A DNA stretch of 64,000 nt from Streptosporangium lutulentum (GTDB lineage Bacteria > Actinomycetota > Actinomycetes > Streptosporangiales > Streptosporangiaceae). The notes below the pieces were generated by a model. That model saw only the letters and a list, made by a program, of their open reading frames with translations. It was not told the origin of the DNA and did no database searches. This document shows positions 1-7,570 of the stretch, in pieces. The stretch is from the NCBI RefSeq assembly GCF_030811455.1, contig NZ_JAUSQU010000001.1, positions 558,001 through 622,000 on the forward strand. Reading direction: 5' to 3'. The translations under genes were made by a program, and so were the position numbers. Numbering within the stretch: position 1 is the stretch's first letter; each line of letters begins with the position of its first letter.

Positions 1-1
1 C

Positions 2-223
2 GCCTACGTGAAGTTCGGGGTGCACCACTTCGGTGACAACGGCGGCCAGTGGTACGACGGCAAGTCCTACACCTACTGCGGAGCCGGCGGGGCCAAGCAG
101 TTCCAGTTCTCCAAGAACCGGGTGGACAGCGTCCGCGTCAAGGTCTGCCAGGTCCCCCTGCACAGCTCCTACCCGACCAAGTGCGGCGACTGGGAGTACC
201 TCTACACCGCCGAGAGCGAGTGA
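2..223 (+). CDS. C-terminal end of an unidentified protein (5' truncated by window edge)
   Basis: The reading frame is open from the first bases of the window and ends in TGA at 221-223. A GTG at 8 could be read as a start, but the frame continues upstream of it, so I treat this as the last 73 codons of a longer gene. The visible part is rich in Gly, aromatic residues and Lys. It has three cysteines (YTYCGAGG, VKVCQVP, TKCGDWEY), which suggests a disulfide-bonded secreted protein, although the signal peptide lies outside the window. It is followed by a good hairpin terminator. I do not recognise the family. Confidence 0.6.
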   Translation, partial: AYVKFGVHHFGDNGGQWYDGKSYTYCGAGGAKQFQFSKNRVDSVRVKVCQVPLHSSYPTKCGDWEYLYTAESE

Positions 224-251
224 TCACATATAGTCCCTGCCCTCTAGCCCT

Positions 252-286
252 GAACGGCTCGCCCCTTTCTCCGGGGCGGGCCGTTC
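252..286 (+). terminator. Hairpin terminator after the first gene
   Basis: GAACGGCTCGCCCC (252-265) pairs with GGGGCGGGCCGTTC (273-286) across a seven-base loop, with one mismatch. It lies 29 bases after the stop codon. There is no strong T-run, as is common for GC-rich actinobacterial terminators. Confidence 0.65.
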
Positions 287-484
287 GGCGTGTGGGGCGG
301 TTTGTGTGAACGGGCCTCTCTGGTGATGCGCATCTTTTTGGACGAGGGCTTTAGTGTTATTCATTGCTTCTCGGATGAATCACGAATTTAGCCGGATCTT
401 TCGCCTCCGCGGTGGGTTTGTGCGGTATGGCGTGATCGCCCTCTTCGGCGTGCCGGCCGCGCGCCGCTGCCGGAGGTGGGTCGC

Positions 485-844
485 CTAACCCTCGCGCTCG
501 TCGAAGGCCTTGATCAGCCGCTTGGGCGCGGCCATCCGCCAGGACTCGGTGACCAGCTCACCCAGCTCGCCGAGCTCCAGCGCGGCGGTCTTGACCAGCA
601 TGTACTGGTAGTTCTGGTAGTGAGGCGTGACGATGAAGATCTCGGGGCGCTCCTCGGTGAGCGCCGTGCGCTCGTCGACGGTGACCTTGAAGACCATGAG
701 CTCGGGATCCTCGTGCTGGCGGATGAACAACGTGCCGTTCACCTTCAGCGAGGGGGTGCCCCAGGACTCGGACTCCTCGACCCCCGGCAACTCGATCGCA
801 ACATCACGGACGCGGCTGAAATCAAGCACATTCCACGATGACAC
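485..844 (-). CDS. MmcQ/YjbR family protein
   Basis: A 119-residue protein of the size expected for the YjbR fold. It has the family's typical order of segments: an N-terminal helix ending ELPGVEES, then SWGTPSLKVNGTLFIR, a central strand region VFKVTVDER, and the C-terminal PHYQNYQYMLVK and SWRMAAPKRLIKAF. These proteins have a 'double wing' CyaY-like fold and are annotated as DNA-binding by analogy, but their role is unknown. The start is a GTG at 844; no other in-frame start fits the family length better. The gene is transcribed alone, convergent to the first gene of the window. Confidence 0.8.
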   Translation of the reverse strand: MSSWNVLDFSRVRDVAIELPGVEESESWGTPSLKVNGTLFIRQHEDPELMVFKVTVDERTALTEERPEIFIVTPHYQNYQYMLVKTAALELGELGELVTESWRMAAPKRLIKAFDEREG

Positions 845-982
845 ATCGTGGTTCTGTTATCCAACGACTGGCGAAGGGGCGGCCGGCGGTGGGCGACCTC
901 AGATCACACGCAGCACCCCGACCCGCGAACCGTCACCTCCCGAGAGACTTCCGGCGGCGACCACTGAGCGTGGTTCGCAGGT

Positions 983-1879
983 CTACGAATCGCCGGCCGG
1001 GGTTCCGATCGCGGCTTTCAGGTAGGCGTCGAGGTTGCCGAGCTCGAAACCCCGGCGCTTGATCTTGTTGACCAGGATGCGGAAGTCCCGCGAGAGGTTC
1101 GGGCGGAAATGCAGCAGCAGGACGTCGCCCGGACGCAGCTTCTTGTCGGGCACCTGGTAGGCGATCTTCCCTCCGGGTTGCACGGTCGCGGTCCAGAGAA
1201 GGAGCGCGTCGAGGCCACACGCTTTGGCCGCCTTGAGCGTCAGACTGTTGTAACTGCCGAACGGCGGGCGGAACAGGGCGGGCTGGGTTCCGGTGTGCTT
1301 GCGGATCAGTTTGGAGGAGCCGCAGATCTCGGCCTTCTGCTGGTCGTAGCCGAGCGACGGCAGGCTCGGATGGGTCAGCGTGTGGTTCTCGATCGTCGCG
1401 CCCGCGTCGCGCAGGTCACGCACGTACCCCCATTTGCCCGCCCCCAGGAACTTGCCGCCCTGAGCGGTCGGATCGACCGCGCCCCTGGCTTCCACGGCGT
1501 CGCGCATCACGAAGGCCGCGATGGGGATCCGCTGGCTCCTGACCTGTGACACGAAACCGGGATCCTGTTCCCAGCCGTCGTCGATGGTGAGGAAGACGAC
1601 CTTCCTCTTGGTCGGAATGGAACTGATCACCGGCGGCAGGCCGTCGTCGGATCGGGGGATCCTCTTCACCTCGCCCGGTCGGGGCAGTGCCCCGGGCGGT
1701 CCCTTCGGAGTCGCCGCCTCCGCGGATCCGGCGGAGGAGACGCCGGTGCCCGGGCCCGGCGTGGAGGTCGCGCCGCCGGCACCGGATCCCCCGTCCGTGC
1801 CGGTGCCGCATCCGGCGCTCATCGCCAAGGCCACGAAGGCGGCCGCCGATCTGATCGCCCATGACTTCGCCGCTGACAT
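983..1879 (-). CDS. Polysaccharide deacetylase (NodB-domain) lipoprotein
   Basis: A 298-residue predicted exported protein. The first 24 residues form a signal peptide ending in a lipobox-like SAGC (Cys24), followed by a Gly/Thr/Pro-rich linker to about residue 65, so it is probably tethered to the outer face of the membrane. The NodB domain spans about 90-285. TIDDGW (98-103) supplies the catalytic and metal-binding Asp residues, NHTLTH supplies the metal-binding histidines H166 and H170, and FRPPFGSYN and DVLLLHF are the later family motifs. Such enzymes remove N- or O-acetyl groups from cell-wall polymers; the substrate here is not evident. It is monocistronic and divergent from the desaturase gene. 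Confidence 0.85.
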   Translation of the reverse strand: MSAAKSWAIRSAAAFVALAMSAGCGTGTDGGSGAGGATSTPGPGTGVSSAGSAEAATPKGPPGALPRPGEVKRIPRSDDGLPPVISSIPTKRKVVFLTIDDGWEQDPGFVSQVRSQRIPIAAFVMRDAVEARGAVDPTAQGGKFLGAGKWGYVRDLRDAGATIENHTLTHPSLPSLGYDQQKAEICGSSKLIRKHTGTQPALFRPPFGSYNSLTLKAAKACGLDALLLWTATVQPGGKIAYQVPDKKLRPGDVLLLHFRPNLSRDFRILVNKIKRRGFELGNLDAYLKAAIGTPAGDS

Positions 1880-2340
1880 GGACGATCATCCTGCCAGCAA
1901 TCGAAGCGCTAAATGCCCGGTTTGGGAACTTTATGGCCGTGGTCCCCGTGGTCTCCATCCGCCTCGCGCCCGCCGCCTGGGCTGGTTGTCCGCGTTCGCC
2001 TGGAGTCGTGGTCTTCGCGGCCCGTCCCGTTCGCGTGCCGGAGGCAGCCTGGCGGAATGCTACCTTCAAAAGCGAGGTCCGGACGTATCCCTGCAGTTCA
2101 GACCCTGTTCCCTATTCCCTGCCCGGGTTGTTGTAAGGATTTCCCGGACGCCGTCATCACGCTCTCCGGCACGTGTTGGGTAGGGCCAGCACTACCACGA
2201 GCCGGGGTGGGGGCGGGGGTTCGGGATCTCGGCAATCACGGAACTCTAGAACGGTCACCCTGTTCGGCCGCTATATGCCAATCTGTGGCGCTAACGGCTG
2301 AGAGATCTTGTCTAGTGATCCGGCCCACCTGAGGAGAACC
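1880..2340. other. Divergent intergenic region, no gene supported
   Basis: This 461-base gap separates the deacetylase lipoprotein gene (minus) from the desaturase gene (plus), so both promoters should lie here. Several frames are open but none has a family-like sequence or a matched ribosome site. A relatively AT-rich stretch near 2250-2315 (with CTATATG at 2270-2276) is the likeliest location of the desaturase promoter. I could not assign clear -35/-10 boxes. Confidence 0.4.
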
Positions 2341-3408
2341 GTGACCGATTCGATCGTGACCGATGCCGCGGACCAAACCGCCGACCCGGAAGGTGGAGCA
2401 CGAGGCAGCGATTTCGCCCGCCTGTCGCGCCGGATCACACAAGCGGGGCTGATGGAGCGCCGTCCTGGCTACTACACCGTGAGGATCGGTCTCGTCACCG
2501 CCTCCTTCGTCGGCGGCTGGGCCGTCTTCTTCGCGCTGGGAGACTCCTGGTACCAGCTTCTGGTCGCGCTCTTCCTCGCGGTGGTGTTCGCCCAGATCGG
2601 GTTGGTCGCCCACGACCTGGCGCACCGGCAGGTCTTCCGTTCCCGCCGCTCCAGCGAGATCGCCGGTCTGGTGGCCGGAAACGTGGCCATCGGGATGAGC
2701 TACGGCTGGTGGATGGACAAGCACACCCGCCACCACACGAACCCCAACCACGAGGACCACGATCCCGACGTCTCCCCGGACGTCCTGCTCTGGTCACCCG
2801 AACAGGCCGCCGTCAGCAAGGGGCTGCCCAGGGTGCTGGGCCGCTGGCAGGCGTTCCTGTTCTTCCCGCTGCTCACGCTGGAGGGGTTCAACCTCCACGT
2901 GGCCAGCGTCCGGGCGCTGCTGCGCCCGTCGACCAAGCACCGTGCCGTGGAGGCGTCGCTGCTGGTCGTGCACGCCGCCCTGTACCTGGGCGCACTGTTC
3001 GTGGTGCTGTCGCCCGGCAAGGCCGTGGTGTTCTTCCTCCTGCACCAGGCGATCTTCGGCGTCTACCTGGGCTGCACGTTCGCGCCCAACCACAAGGGAA
3101 TGCCGATGTTCAGGGGTGACGAAAAGATCGACTTTCTCCGGCGTCAGGTGCTGACCTCGCGCAACGTACGCGGTGGCTACGTGGTGGACACGGTGCTGGG
3201 CGGGCTCAACTACCAAATCGAGCACCACCTCTTTCCCAGCATGCCGATGCCGAACCTGCGCCGTGCACAGCCGATCGTCCAGCAGTACTGCCAGGAACTC
3301 GGCGTCGACTACCTGGAGTCCGGGATCATCAGCTCCTACGCGCAGGCACTGCGCCACCTGCACGCCGTGGGGGCGCCGCTGCGGGCCCAAACCGCCACGG
3401 CCGGCTGA
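2341..3408 (+). CDS. Fatty acid desaturase (membrane di-iron)
   Basis: A 355-residue integral membrane desaturase. The three histidine boxes that bind the di-iron centre are all present: HDLAH (H91-H95), HTRHH (H128-H132), and QIEHH in NYQIEHHLFPS near residue 300. The QxxHH third box is typical of front-end/linoleoyl-CoA-type desaturases of the DesA group rather than of stearoyl-type enzymes. Hydrophobic segments lie at about 50-90, 180-200 and 210-250. The GTG at 2341 is chosen because GAGGAG sits four bases upstream; an earlier in-frame ATG at 2308 lacks a site. It likely introduces double bonds into membrane lipid acyl chains. Transcription is probably monocistronic, ending at the strong terminator near 3532-3569. 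Confidence 0.88.
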   Translation: MTDSIVTDAADQTADPEGGARGSDFARLSRRITQAGLMERRPGYYTVRIGLVTASFVGGWAVFFALGDSWYQLLVALFLAVVFAQIGLVAHDLAHRQVFRSRRSSEIAGLVAGNVAIGMSYGWWMDKHTRHHTNPNHEDHDPDVSPDVLLWSPEQAAVSKGLPRVLGRWQAFLFFPLLTLEGFNLHVASVRALLRPSTKHRAVEASLLVVHAALYLGALFVVLSPGKAVVFFLLHQAIFGVYLGCTFAPNHKGMPMFRGDEKIDFLRRQVLTSRNVRGGYVVDTVLGGLNYQIEHHLFPSMPMPNLRRAQPIVQQYCQELGVDYLESGIISSYAQALRHLHAVGAPLRAQTATAG

Positions 3409-3531
3409 GTCGCGTCGCCGGCACGACCTCGCCGTCCGGGTCCGATCGACGAACGTTCCCGCCGCACGCGAACAGAACCAGACGAGAAACCGCCGTCGGA
3501 CTTCGCCCTGAGTTCTCCTCCATAAACGAAG

Positions 3532-3569
3532 CGCGTGCCGCACCCGGGCCATTCCGGGTACGGCACGCG
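3532..3569 (+). terminator. Rho-independent terminator after the desaturase gene
   Basis: CGCGTGCCG (3532-3540) and ACCCGG (3542-3547) pair with CCGGGT (3554-3559) and CGGCACGCG (3561-3569), leaving a single C/A mismatch and a six-base loop. The T-rich tail TCTTCTTTTCTTTT follows immediately. This is one of the clearest canonical terminators in the window. Confidence 0.85.
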
Positions 3570-3691
3570 TCTTCTTTTCTTTTCACGGTTCGGCAGGGTC
3601 TGGGCGTACGGGGTGCTCCACATCGCCACCCGGACTCGGCCGGCCACATCGGCGATTTACCTACTGCCTCGGGAAAGAAGGCGGTATTACA

Positions 3692-4459
3692 GTGCTTGAT
3701 GTGAAGCTCGCAGGCAGTGCCGTACTCGGCATCGACAGAGATCGTGTGTGGTCCGCGCTCCAGAACCCGGCCGTGCTCGTGTGCACGATCCCGGGTTGCG
3801 AGCGTCTGGAGGAGACGGGGCCCGACACCTACCGGATGATGGTCACCGCCGGAGTGGCCTCGATCAAGGGTGTCTATCAGGGCGAGGTCGTTCTGTCCGA
3901 GCCCGACGCGCCGCAGCGGTTCGTGCTCAAGGCCCGGGGGCAGGGCGCGCCCGGGACCGTCGACGCCACCGTGGAGGTTCGCCTCAGCGAGGTCGAGGGC
4001 GGCACCCGGGTCGACTACGACGCCGAGGCCGTGGTGGGCGGCATGATCGGCGGGGTCGGCCAGCGCATGCTCACCTCGGTCGCGAAGAAGACCGCGAAGG
4101 ATTTCTTCTCCGCCGTCGAGAACCACCTCGCCCTCGTGGAGGCGACTGTTCCGGCGCAGGCCGTTCCCGTTCCAGCCGGGGCCGGGGCTGGAACCGGGGC
4201 GGGGGCCGGAGTCCCTGTTCTCGACCGTGCCGCGCCGGGCGGGTCGTCGGCCCCCGGGCTCGCGGTGCCGGCCGTTCCAGGTGCCTCGAAGGCGGAACCG
4301 CACGCCGGGGCCGGGCAGGTCTTCGAGCGTCCCGCCAAGGGACCCAGGCCCGGCGTGCCCGCGTGGTCGCTCCTCGCCGCGTTCGGGATGGGCGCGGGTG
4401 TCGCGCTCGGCAGCGCGGTGATCGGCTGGTTGCTCGGCCGTACCGGGGGGAAGCGCTGA
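3692..4459 (+). CDS. CoxG-like SRPBCC family protein with C-terminal membrane anchor
   Basis: A 255-residue protein whose first ~150 residues match the carbon-monoxide-dehydrogenase subunit G (CoxG) family. MLDVKLAGS, DRVWSALQNP, IPGCERLEE, GVYQGEVVLSEPD and the GGMIGGVGQRM segment are typical of this START/SRPBCC fold. A Gly/Ala/Thr/Pro-rich low-complexity linker (about 150-215) follows, then a hydrophobic stretch (about 228-248) ending GRTGGKR that looks like a single membrane anchor. CoxG proteins help recruit CO dehydrogenase to the membrane, but no coxMSL genes are nearby, so that role is unproven. The start is GTG 3692 after purine-rich GGGAAAGAAGG; a second GTG at 3701 is possible. It lies just upstream of the Mrp operon. 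Confidence 0.8.
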   Translation: MLDVKLAGSAVLGIDRDRVWSALQNPAVLVCTIPGCERLEETGPDTYRMMVTAGVASIKGVYQGEVVLSEPDAPQRFVLKARGQGAPGTVDATVEVRLSEVEGGTRVDYDAEAVVGGMIGGVGQRMLTSVAKKTAKDFFSAVENHLALVEATVPAQAVPVPAGAGAGTGAGAGVPVLDRAAPGGSSAPGLAVPAVPGASKAEPHAGAGQVFERPAKGPRPGVPAWSLLAAFGMGAGVALGSAVIGWLLGRTGGKR

Positions 4460-4490
4460 TCATGCCCCGGTGAAGAACCAGCGGTTTTCG

Positions 4491-4515
4491 GGTCAAGCGG
4501 TTCGCGTGCTTGACC
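4491..4515 (+). terminator. Inverted repeat between coxG-like gene and mrp operon
   Basis: GGTCAAGC (4491-4498) pairs perfectly with GCTTGACC (4508-4515) around a nine-base loop. It lies 31 bases after the coxG-like stop and 62 bases before the mrpA start. It could be a weak terminator or an operator for the antiporter operon; the sequence does not decide. Confidence 0.4.
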
Positions 4516-4576
4516 GGTGAAACGCGTACCTCCTGGCAGTTTGGGATACGTCGACCACGACGGTTGCCGGGGGAAC

Positions 4577-6697
4577 ATGGAGCCGCTGCTGATCCTGCAC
4601 GCCGTGGCCGCGGTACTCGCCCCGGCTCTGGTGCGCCGTCTCGGCCGCGACGCCTTCTTCGTGCTCGCCGTACCGCCCGGGTGCGGGTTCGCCTACTGGC
4701 GGTGGCCGGCCGTGGTCCTCGGCCTGCTCACCATGGTGCTGGGCGGCTGGCGGGCCCTGCGCGAACACGACCTCAAGAAACTGCTCGCCTACGGCACGGT
4801 GAGCCAGCTCGGGTTCCTGGCCGTACTGTTCGGCGCGGGCACCGGGGACACCGCGCTCGCGGGCGTCGGCATGCTGCCGGCGCACGCGCTGTTCAAGGCG
4901 TCCCTTTTCCTGATCGTCGGCATCGTCGACCACGCCACGGGCACCCGGGACCTGCGCGAGCTGAGCGGTCTGCGGCGTTCGGCGCCCTGGCTCTGCGCGG
5001 CGGCCGCGGCCGCGACGGCCTCGATGGCCGGGATCCCACCGTTCCTGGGGTTCGTCGGCAAGGAGGCCGCCTTCGAGTCGTTGCTGACCGGGCGGCTCGC
5101 CGACACGGTGACGCTGGCCGGCGTGGTCGCCGGCTCGATCCTCACCGTCGGATACAGCGCGCGGTTCCTGTGGGGAGCCTTCGGCGACAGACCCGGCCTG
5201 GAACCGGTCCCCGTTCACCGCCCGGACGCCGCGATGTTCCTGCCGCCCGCGCTGCTCGCCGGGCTCGGGCTTCTCCTCGCGCCCTTCTCCGGCCGGTACG
5301 GCCAGGCGATGGAGAGCTACACCGGCGCCTTTCCCGGACCGGGCCACGGCACCCACCTCGCGCTGTGGGCCGGGGCGCCCGTGCCGCCGCTGCTGTCGGC
5401 CGCCGCGCTGGCGGCGGGAGCGCTCCTGTTCGTGGCCAGGGGGTCGCTGTCACGTGCCGGGACCGCCCTGCACGTGATCGACTCCGGCCGGGTCTACTGG
5501 GCCCTCGTCCGGGGACTGGAGCGTTTCTCCCTCCAGCTGACCGGCGTCACCCAGCGCGGCTCGCTCCCCGACTATCTCATGATCGCTTTTGTGTCCGCGG
5601 CGGGGGTCGCGGGTTTCTCCCTGCTGTACGGGCCCATCGCCCGGATCCGGCTGGACGTGGTCCCCTGGGAGCGCGTCGAGCAGCCCGTCATCGTGCTGCT
5701 CCTCGTCGCGACGGCGATCGTCGCGCTCCTGGTGCGGACGCACATCGTGCTCGTGCTGGTGGCCGGGCTGACCGGGTACGGCACCGCGCTGCTGTTCCTG
5801 GTCCACGGCTCTCCGGACCTGGCGCTGACCCAGTTTCTCGTCGAGACGCTGAGCCTGGTCGTGTTCGTCCTGGTGCTCCGCAGGCTCCCCGCGGGGTCGA
5901 AACAGGGCCGGTTCCGGATTCCCTTCGGCGTGCGCCTGGCCCTCGGGCTGGTGAGCGGTCTCGTGGCCGCAGGAGCCGGGATGCTGGCCGTGAACGCGCG
6001 CCAGGCGGTGCCGGTCGGCACGCTGATGGCCGCCGCCGCGCAGGAGGCCGGGGCCTCGAACGTCGTCAGCGCGCTGCTGGTCGACATCAGGGCGTGGGAC
6101 ACGATGGGGGAGAGCTCGGTGCTCGCCGTCCTCACCCTGGGGGTGACCGGCCTGGTCTTCCTGCGCCGCCGTACGTATTCGATGGAACGCCCGCCGGAGG
6201 GGGCGAACACGGACGTCCGGACGACCTGGCTCGCGGCGACCCTGCCCGCGGGGCAGCGCGCCGTCATCGTCGAGGTCGTGGCCCGGCTGACCTTCCACAC
6301 GGTGGTGCTGGTCTCGGTCTTCCTGCTGTTCACCGGGCACGGTTCGGTCGGCGGGGGGTTCGCGGGGGGCATCGTGGCCGGGCTCGCCCTGGTCGTCCGC
6401 TATCTCGCCGGCGGCCGGTACGAGCTGGCCGCGGCCGCCCCGGTCACGGCGGGGGTGCTGATCGGCGTCGGGCTCCTGCTGTCCACGATCACCGCGTTCT
6501 GGGGACTGCTGTTCGGCGGCGCGCCGCTGGACATGCTCTCCGCCGACCTGACGGTCCCGCTGGTCGGCGTGCTCCACCTGTCCACCGTGCTGCTGTTCGA
6601 TCTCGGGGTCTACATCACGGTGGCGGGCATGGTGCAGGACATCCTGCGCAGTCTTGGCACGGAGCTGGACCGGCAGATCGAGGAGGCCGCCGGGTGA
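4577..6697 (+). CDS. mrpA: Mrp Na+/H+ antiporter subunit A (MrpA-MrpB fused), internally deleted
   Basis: A 706-residue polytopic membrane protein. The N-terminal first helix (MEPLLILHAVAAVLAP) runs within about 40 residues into the segment that in full-length MrpA lies near residue 300 (LGLLTMVLGGWRALREHD, LKKLLAYGTVSQLGF). The remaining ND5-like core, the C-terminal MbhD-like part (LFLVHGSPDLALTQFLVETL) and a fused MrpB domain (FHTVVLVSVFLLFTGHG, GGGFAGGIVAGLAL) are intact. Actinobacterial fused MrpA is usually about 950 residues, so roughly 250 residues are absent, in frame, including the early helices that carry conserved proton-path residues. The start ATG 4577 follows GGGGGAAC. GTGA overlap with mrpC indicates coupling. 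See findings. Confidence 0.85.
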   Translation: MEPLLILHAVAAVLAPALVRRLGRDAFFVLAVPPGCGFAYWRWPAVVLGLLTMVLGGWRALREHDLKKLLAYGTVSQLGFLAVLFGAGTGDTALAGVGMLPAHALFKASLFLIVGIVDHATGTRDLRELSGLRRSAPWLCAAAAAATASMAGIPPFLGFVGKEAAFESLLTGRLADTVTLAGVVAGSILTVGYSARFLWGAFGDRPGLEPVPVHRPDAAMFLPPALLAGLGLLLAPFSGRYGQAMESYTGAFPGPGHGTHLALWAGAPVPPLLSAAALAAGALLFVARGSLSRAGTALHVIDSGRVYWALVRGLERFSLQLTGVTQRGSLPDYLMIAFVSAAGVAGFSLLYGPIARIRLDVVPWERVEQPVIVLLLVATAIVALLVRTHIVLVLVAGLTGYGTALLFLVHGSPDLALTQFLVETLSLVVFVLVLRRLPAGSKQGRFRIPFGVRLALGLVSGLVAAGAGMLAVNARQAVPVGTLMAAAAQEAGASNVVSALLVDIRAWDTMGESSVLAVLTLGVTGLVFLRRRTYSMERPPEGANTDVRTTWLAATLPAGQRAVIVEVVARLTFHTVVLVSVFLLFTGHGSVGGGFAGGIVAGLALVVRYLAGGRYELAAAAPVTAGVLIGVGLLLSTITAFWGLLFGGAPLDMLSADLTVPLVGVLHLSTVLLFDLGVYITVAGMVQDILRSLGTELDRQIEEAAG

Positions 6698-7527
6698 GCG
6701 CCTCGCTGGCGCCGTTCGTGGCGTCGGGGACCCTGGTGGCGACGGGAGTGACGCTGCTGCTGGAACGGAGCCTGGTCCGGCTGCTGGCCGGCGTCATCCT
6801 GCTCGGCAACGGAGTGAACCTGCTGATCCTCACCGCGGGCGGACCCGCGGGGGAGCCGCCGATCCTCGGCAGGTCCGACCCGGGCCGGATGGCCGACCCC
6901 CTGCCGCAGGCGATGGTGCTCACCTCCATCGTGATCACCCTTGGCGTCACCGCGTTCCTGCTCGCGATGGTCCACCGGTCCTGGCAGCTCACCGGCGGCG
7001 ACGAGGTGCAGGACGACACCGAGGACCGCCGGGTACGGCTGCGCGCCAGGCGCGGAGAGCTCGACCGGGCCGTGCGCGACCGGCAGGAGGAATACCGGCG
7101 GATGGTCCGGGAGCAGCGCGCGGAGCTCGCCCGGATGGAGGCGGCGCGGCACGAGCGGGAGCGCAGGGAGGCGGAGGAGCTGGAGCGGCGGATCCTGGAC
7201 GTCAACGCGGACCTGGGCCGCTGGCTCCAGGAGCACAAGGACGAGAGCCCGTCCACCGAGCGGCTCGCGGAGCGCTTCGCCGAAGCCCGGCGGGCCGAGG
7301 ACGTCTCGAAGGAGGACCGGCAGCGCCGGGTCCGCGAGATGCGCGCGGAGTTCGCCCGCAAGGAGCGGGAACACGCCGAGCGGGAGCGGCGGGTCCGCAG
7401 GCGGCTCCGCATCCGCCAGCGCGAGGCGCGCAAGCAACTGCGCGCCGAGATCCGGGCCGACCGGGAGCGGCAGGCCAGGGCGCAGGACCCCGATCTGGAG
7501 GGGCCCGGCCCGGAGGAGGAGAGCTGA
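6694..7527 (+). CDS. mrpC: Mrp antiporter subunit C with long coiled-coil tail
   Basis: Residues 1-105 are a normal MrpC/NuoK-like subunit with three membrane helices, including LLAGVILLGNGVNLLILTAG and the PQAMVLTSIVITLGVTAFLLA segment typical of MrpC/MnhC. The protein then continues to residue 277 with about 165 residues composed almost only of Arg, Glu, Ala, Gln and Lys, a strongly predicted charged coiled coil or single helix facing the cytoplasm. MrpC is normally 110-150 residues, so this tail is unusual. The start GTG at 6694 overlaps the mrpA stop (GTGA). It is the second gene of the operon and needed for assembly of the hetero-oligomeric antiporter. Confidence 0.88.
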   Translation: MSASLAPFVASGTLVATGVTLLLERSLVRLLAGVILLGNGVNLLILTAGGPAGEPPILGRSDPGRMADPLPQAMVLTSIVITLGVTAFLLAMVHRSWQLTGGDEVQDDTEDRRVRLRARRGELDRAVRDRQEEYRRMVREQRAELARMEAARHERERREAEELERRILDVNADLGRWLQEHKDESPSTERLAERFAEARRAEDVSKEDRQRRVREMRAEFARKEREHAERERRVRRRLRIRQREARKQLRAEIRADRERQARAQDPDLEGPGPEEES

Positions 7528-7570
7528 TGGCGGTGCCGCCCGCCGTACGGGACGTACGTGGGGAGCGCCG

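Noticed and set aside
1861..2340. Several overlapping frames of 70-220 codons between the deacetylase and desaturase genes
   Set aside because: They are Arg/Pro/Ala-rich, overlap each other in different frames, and lack ribosome sites.
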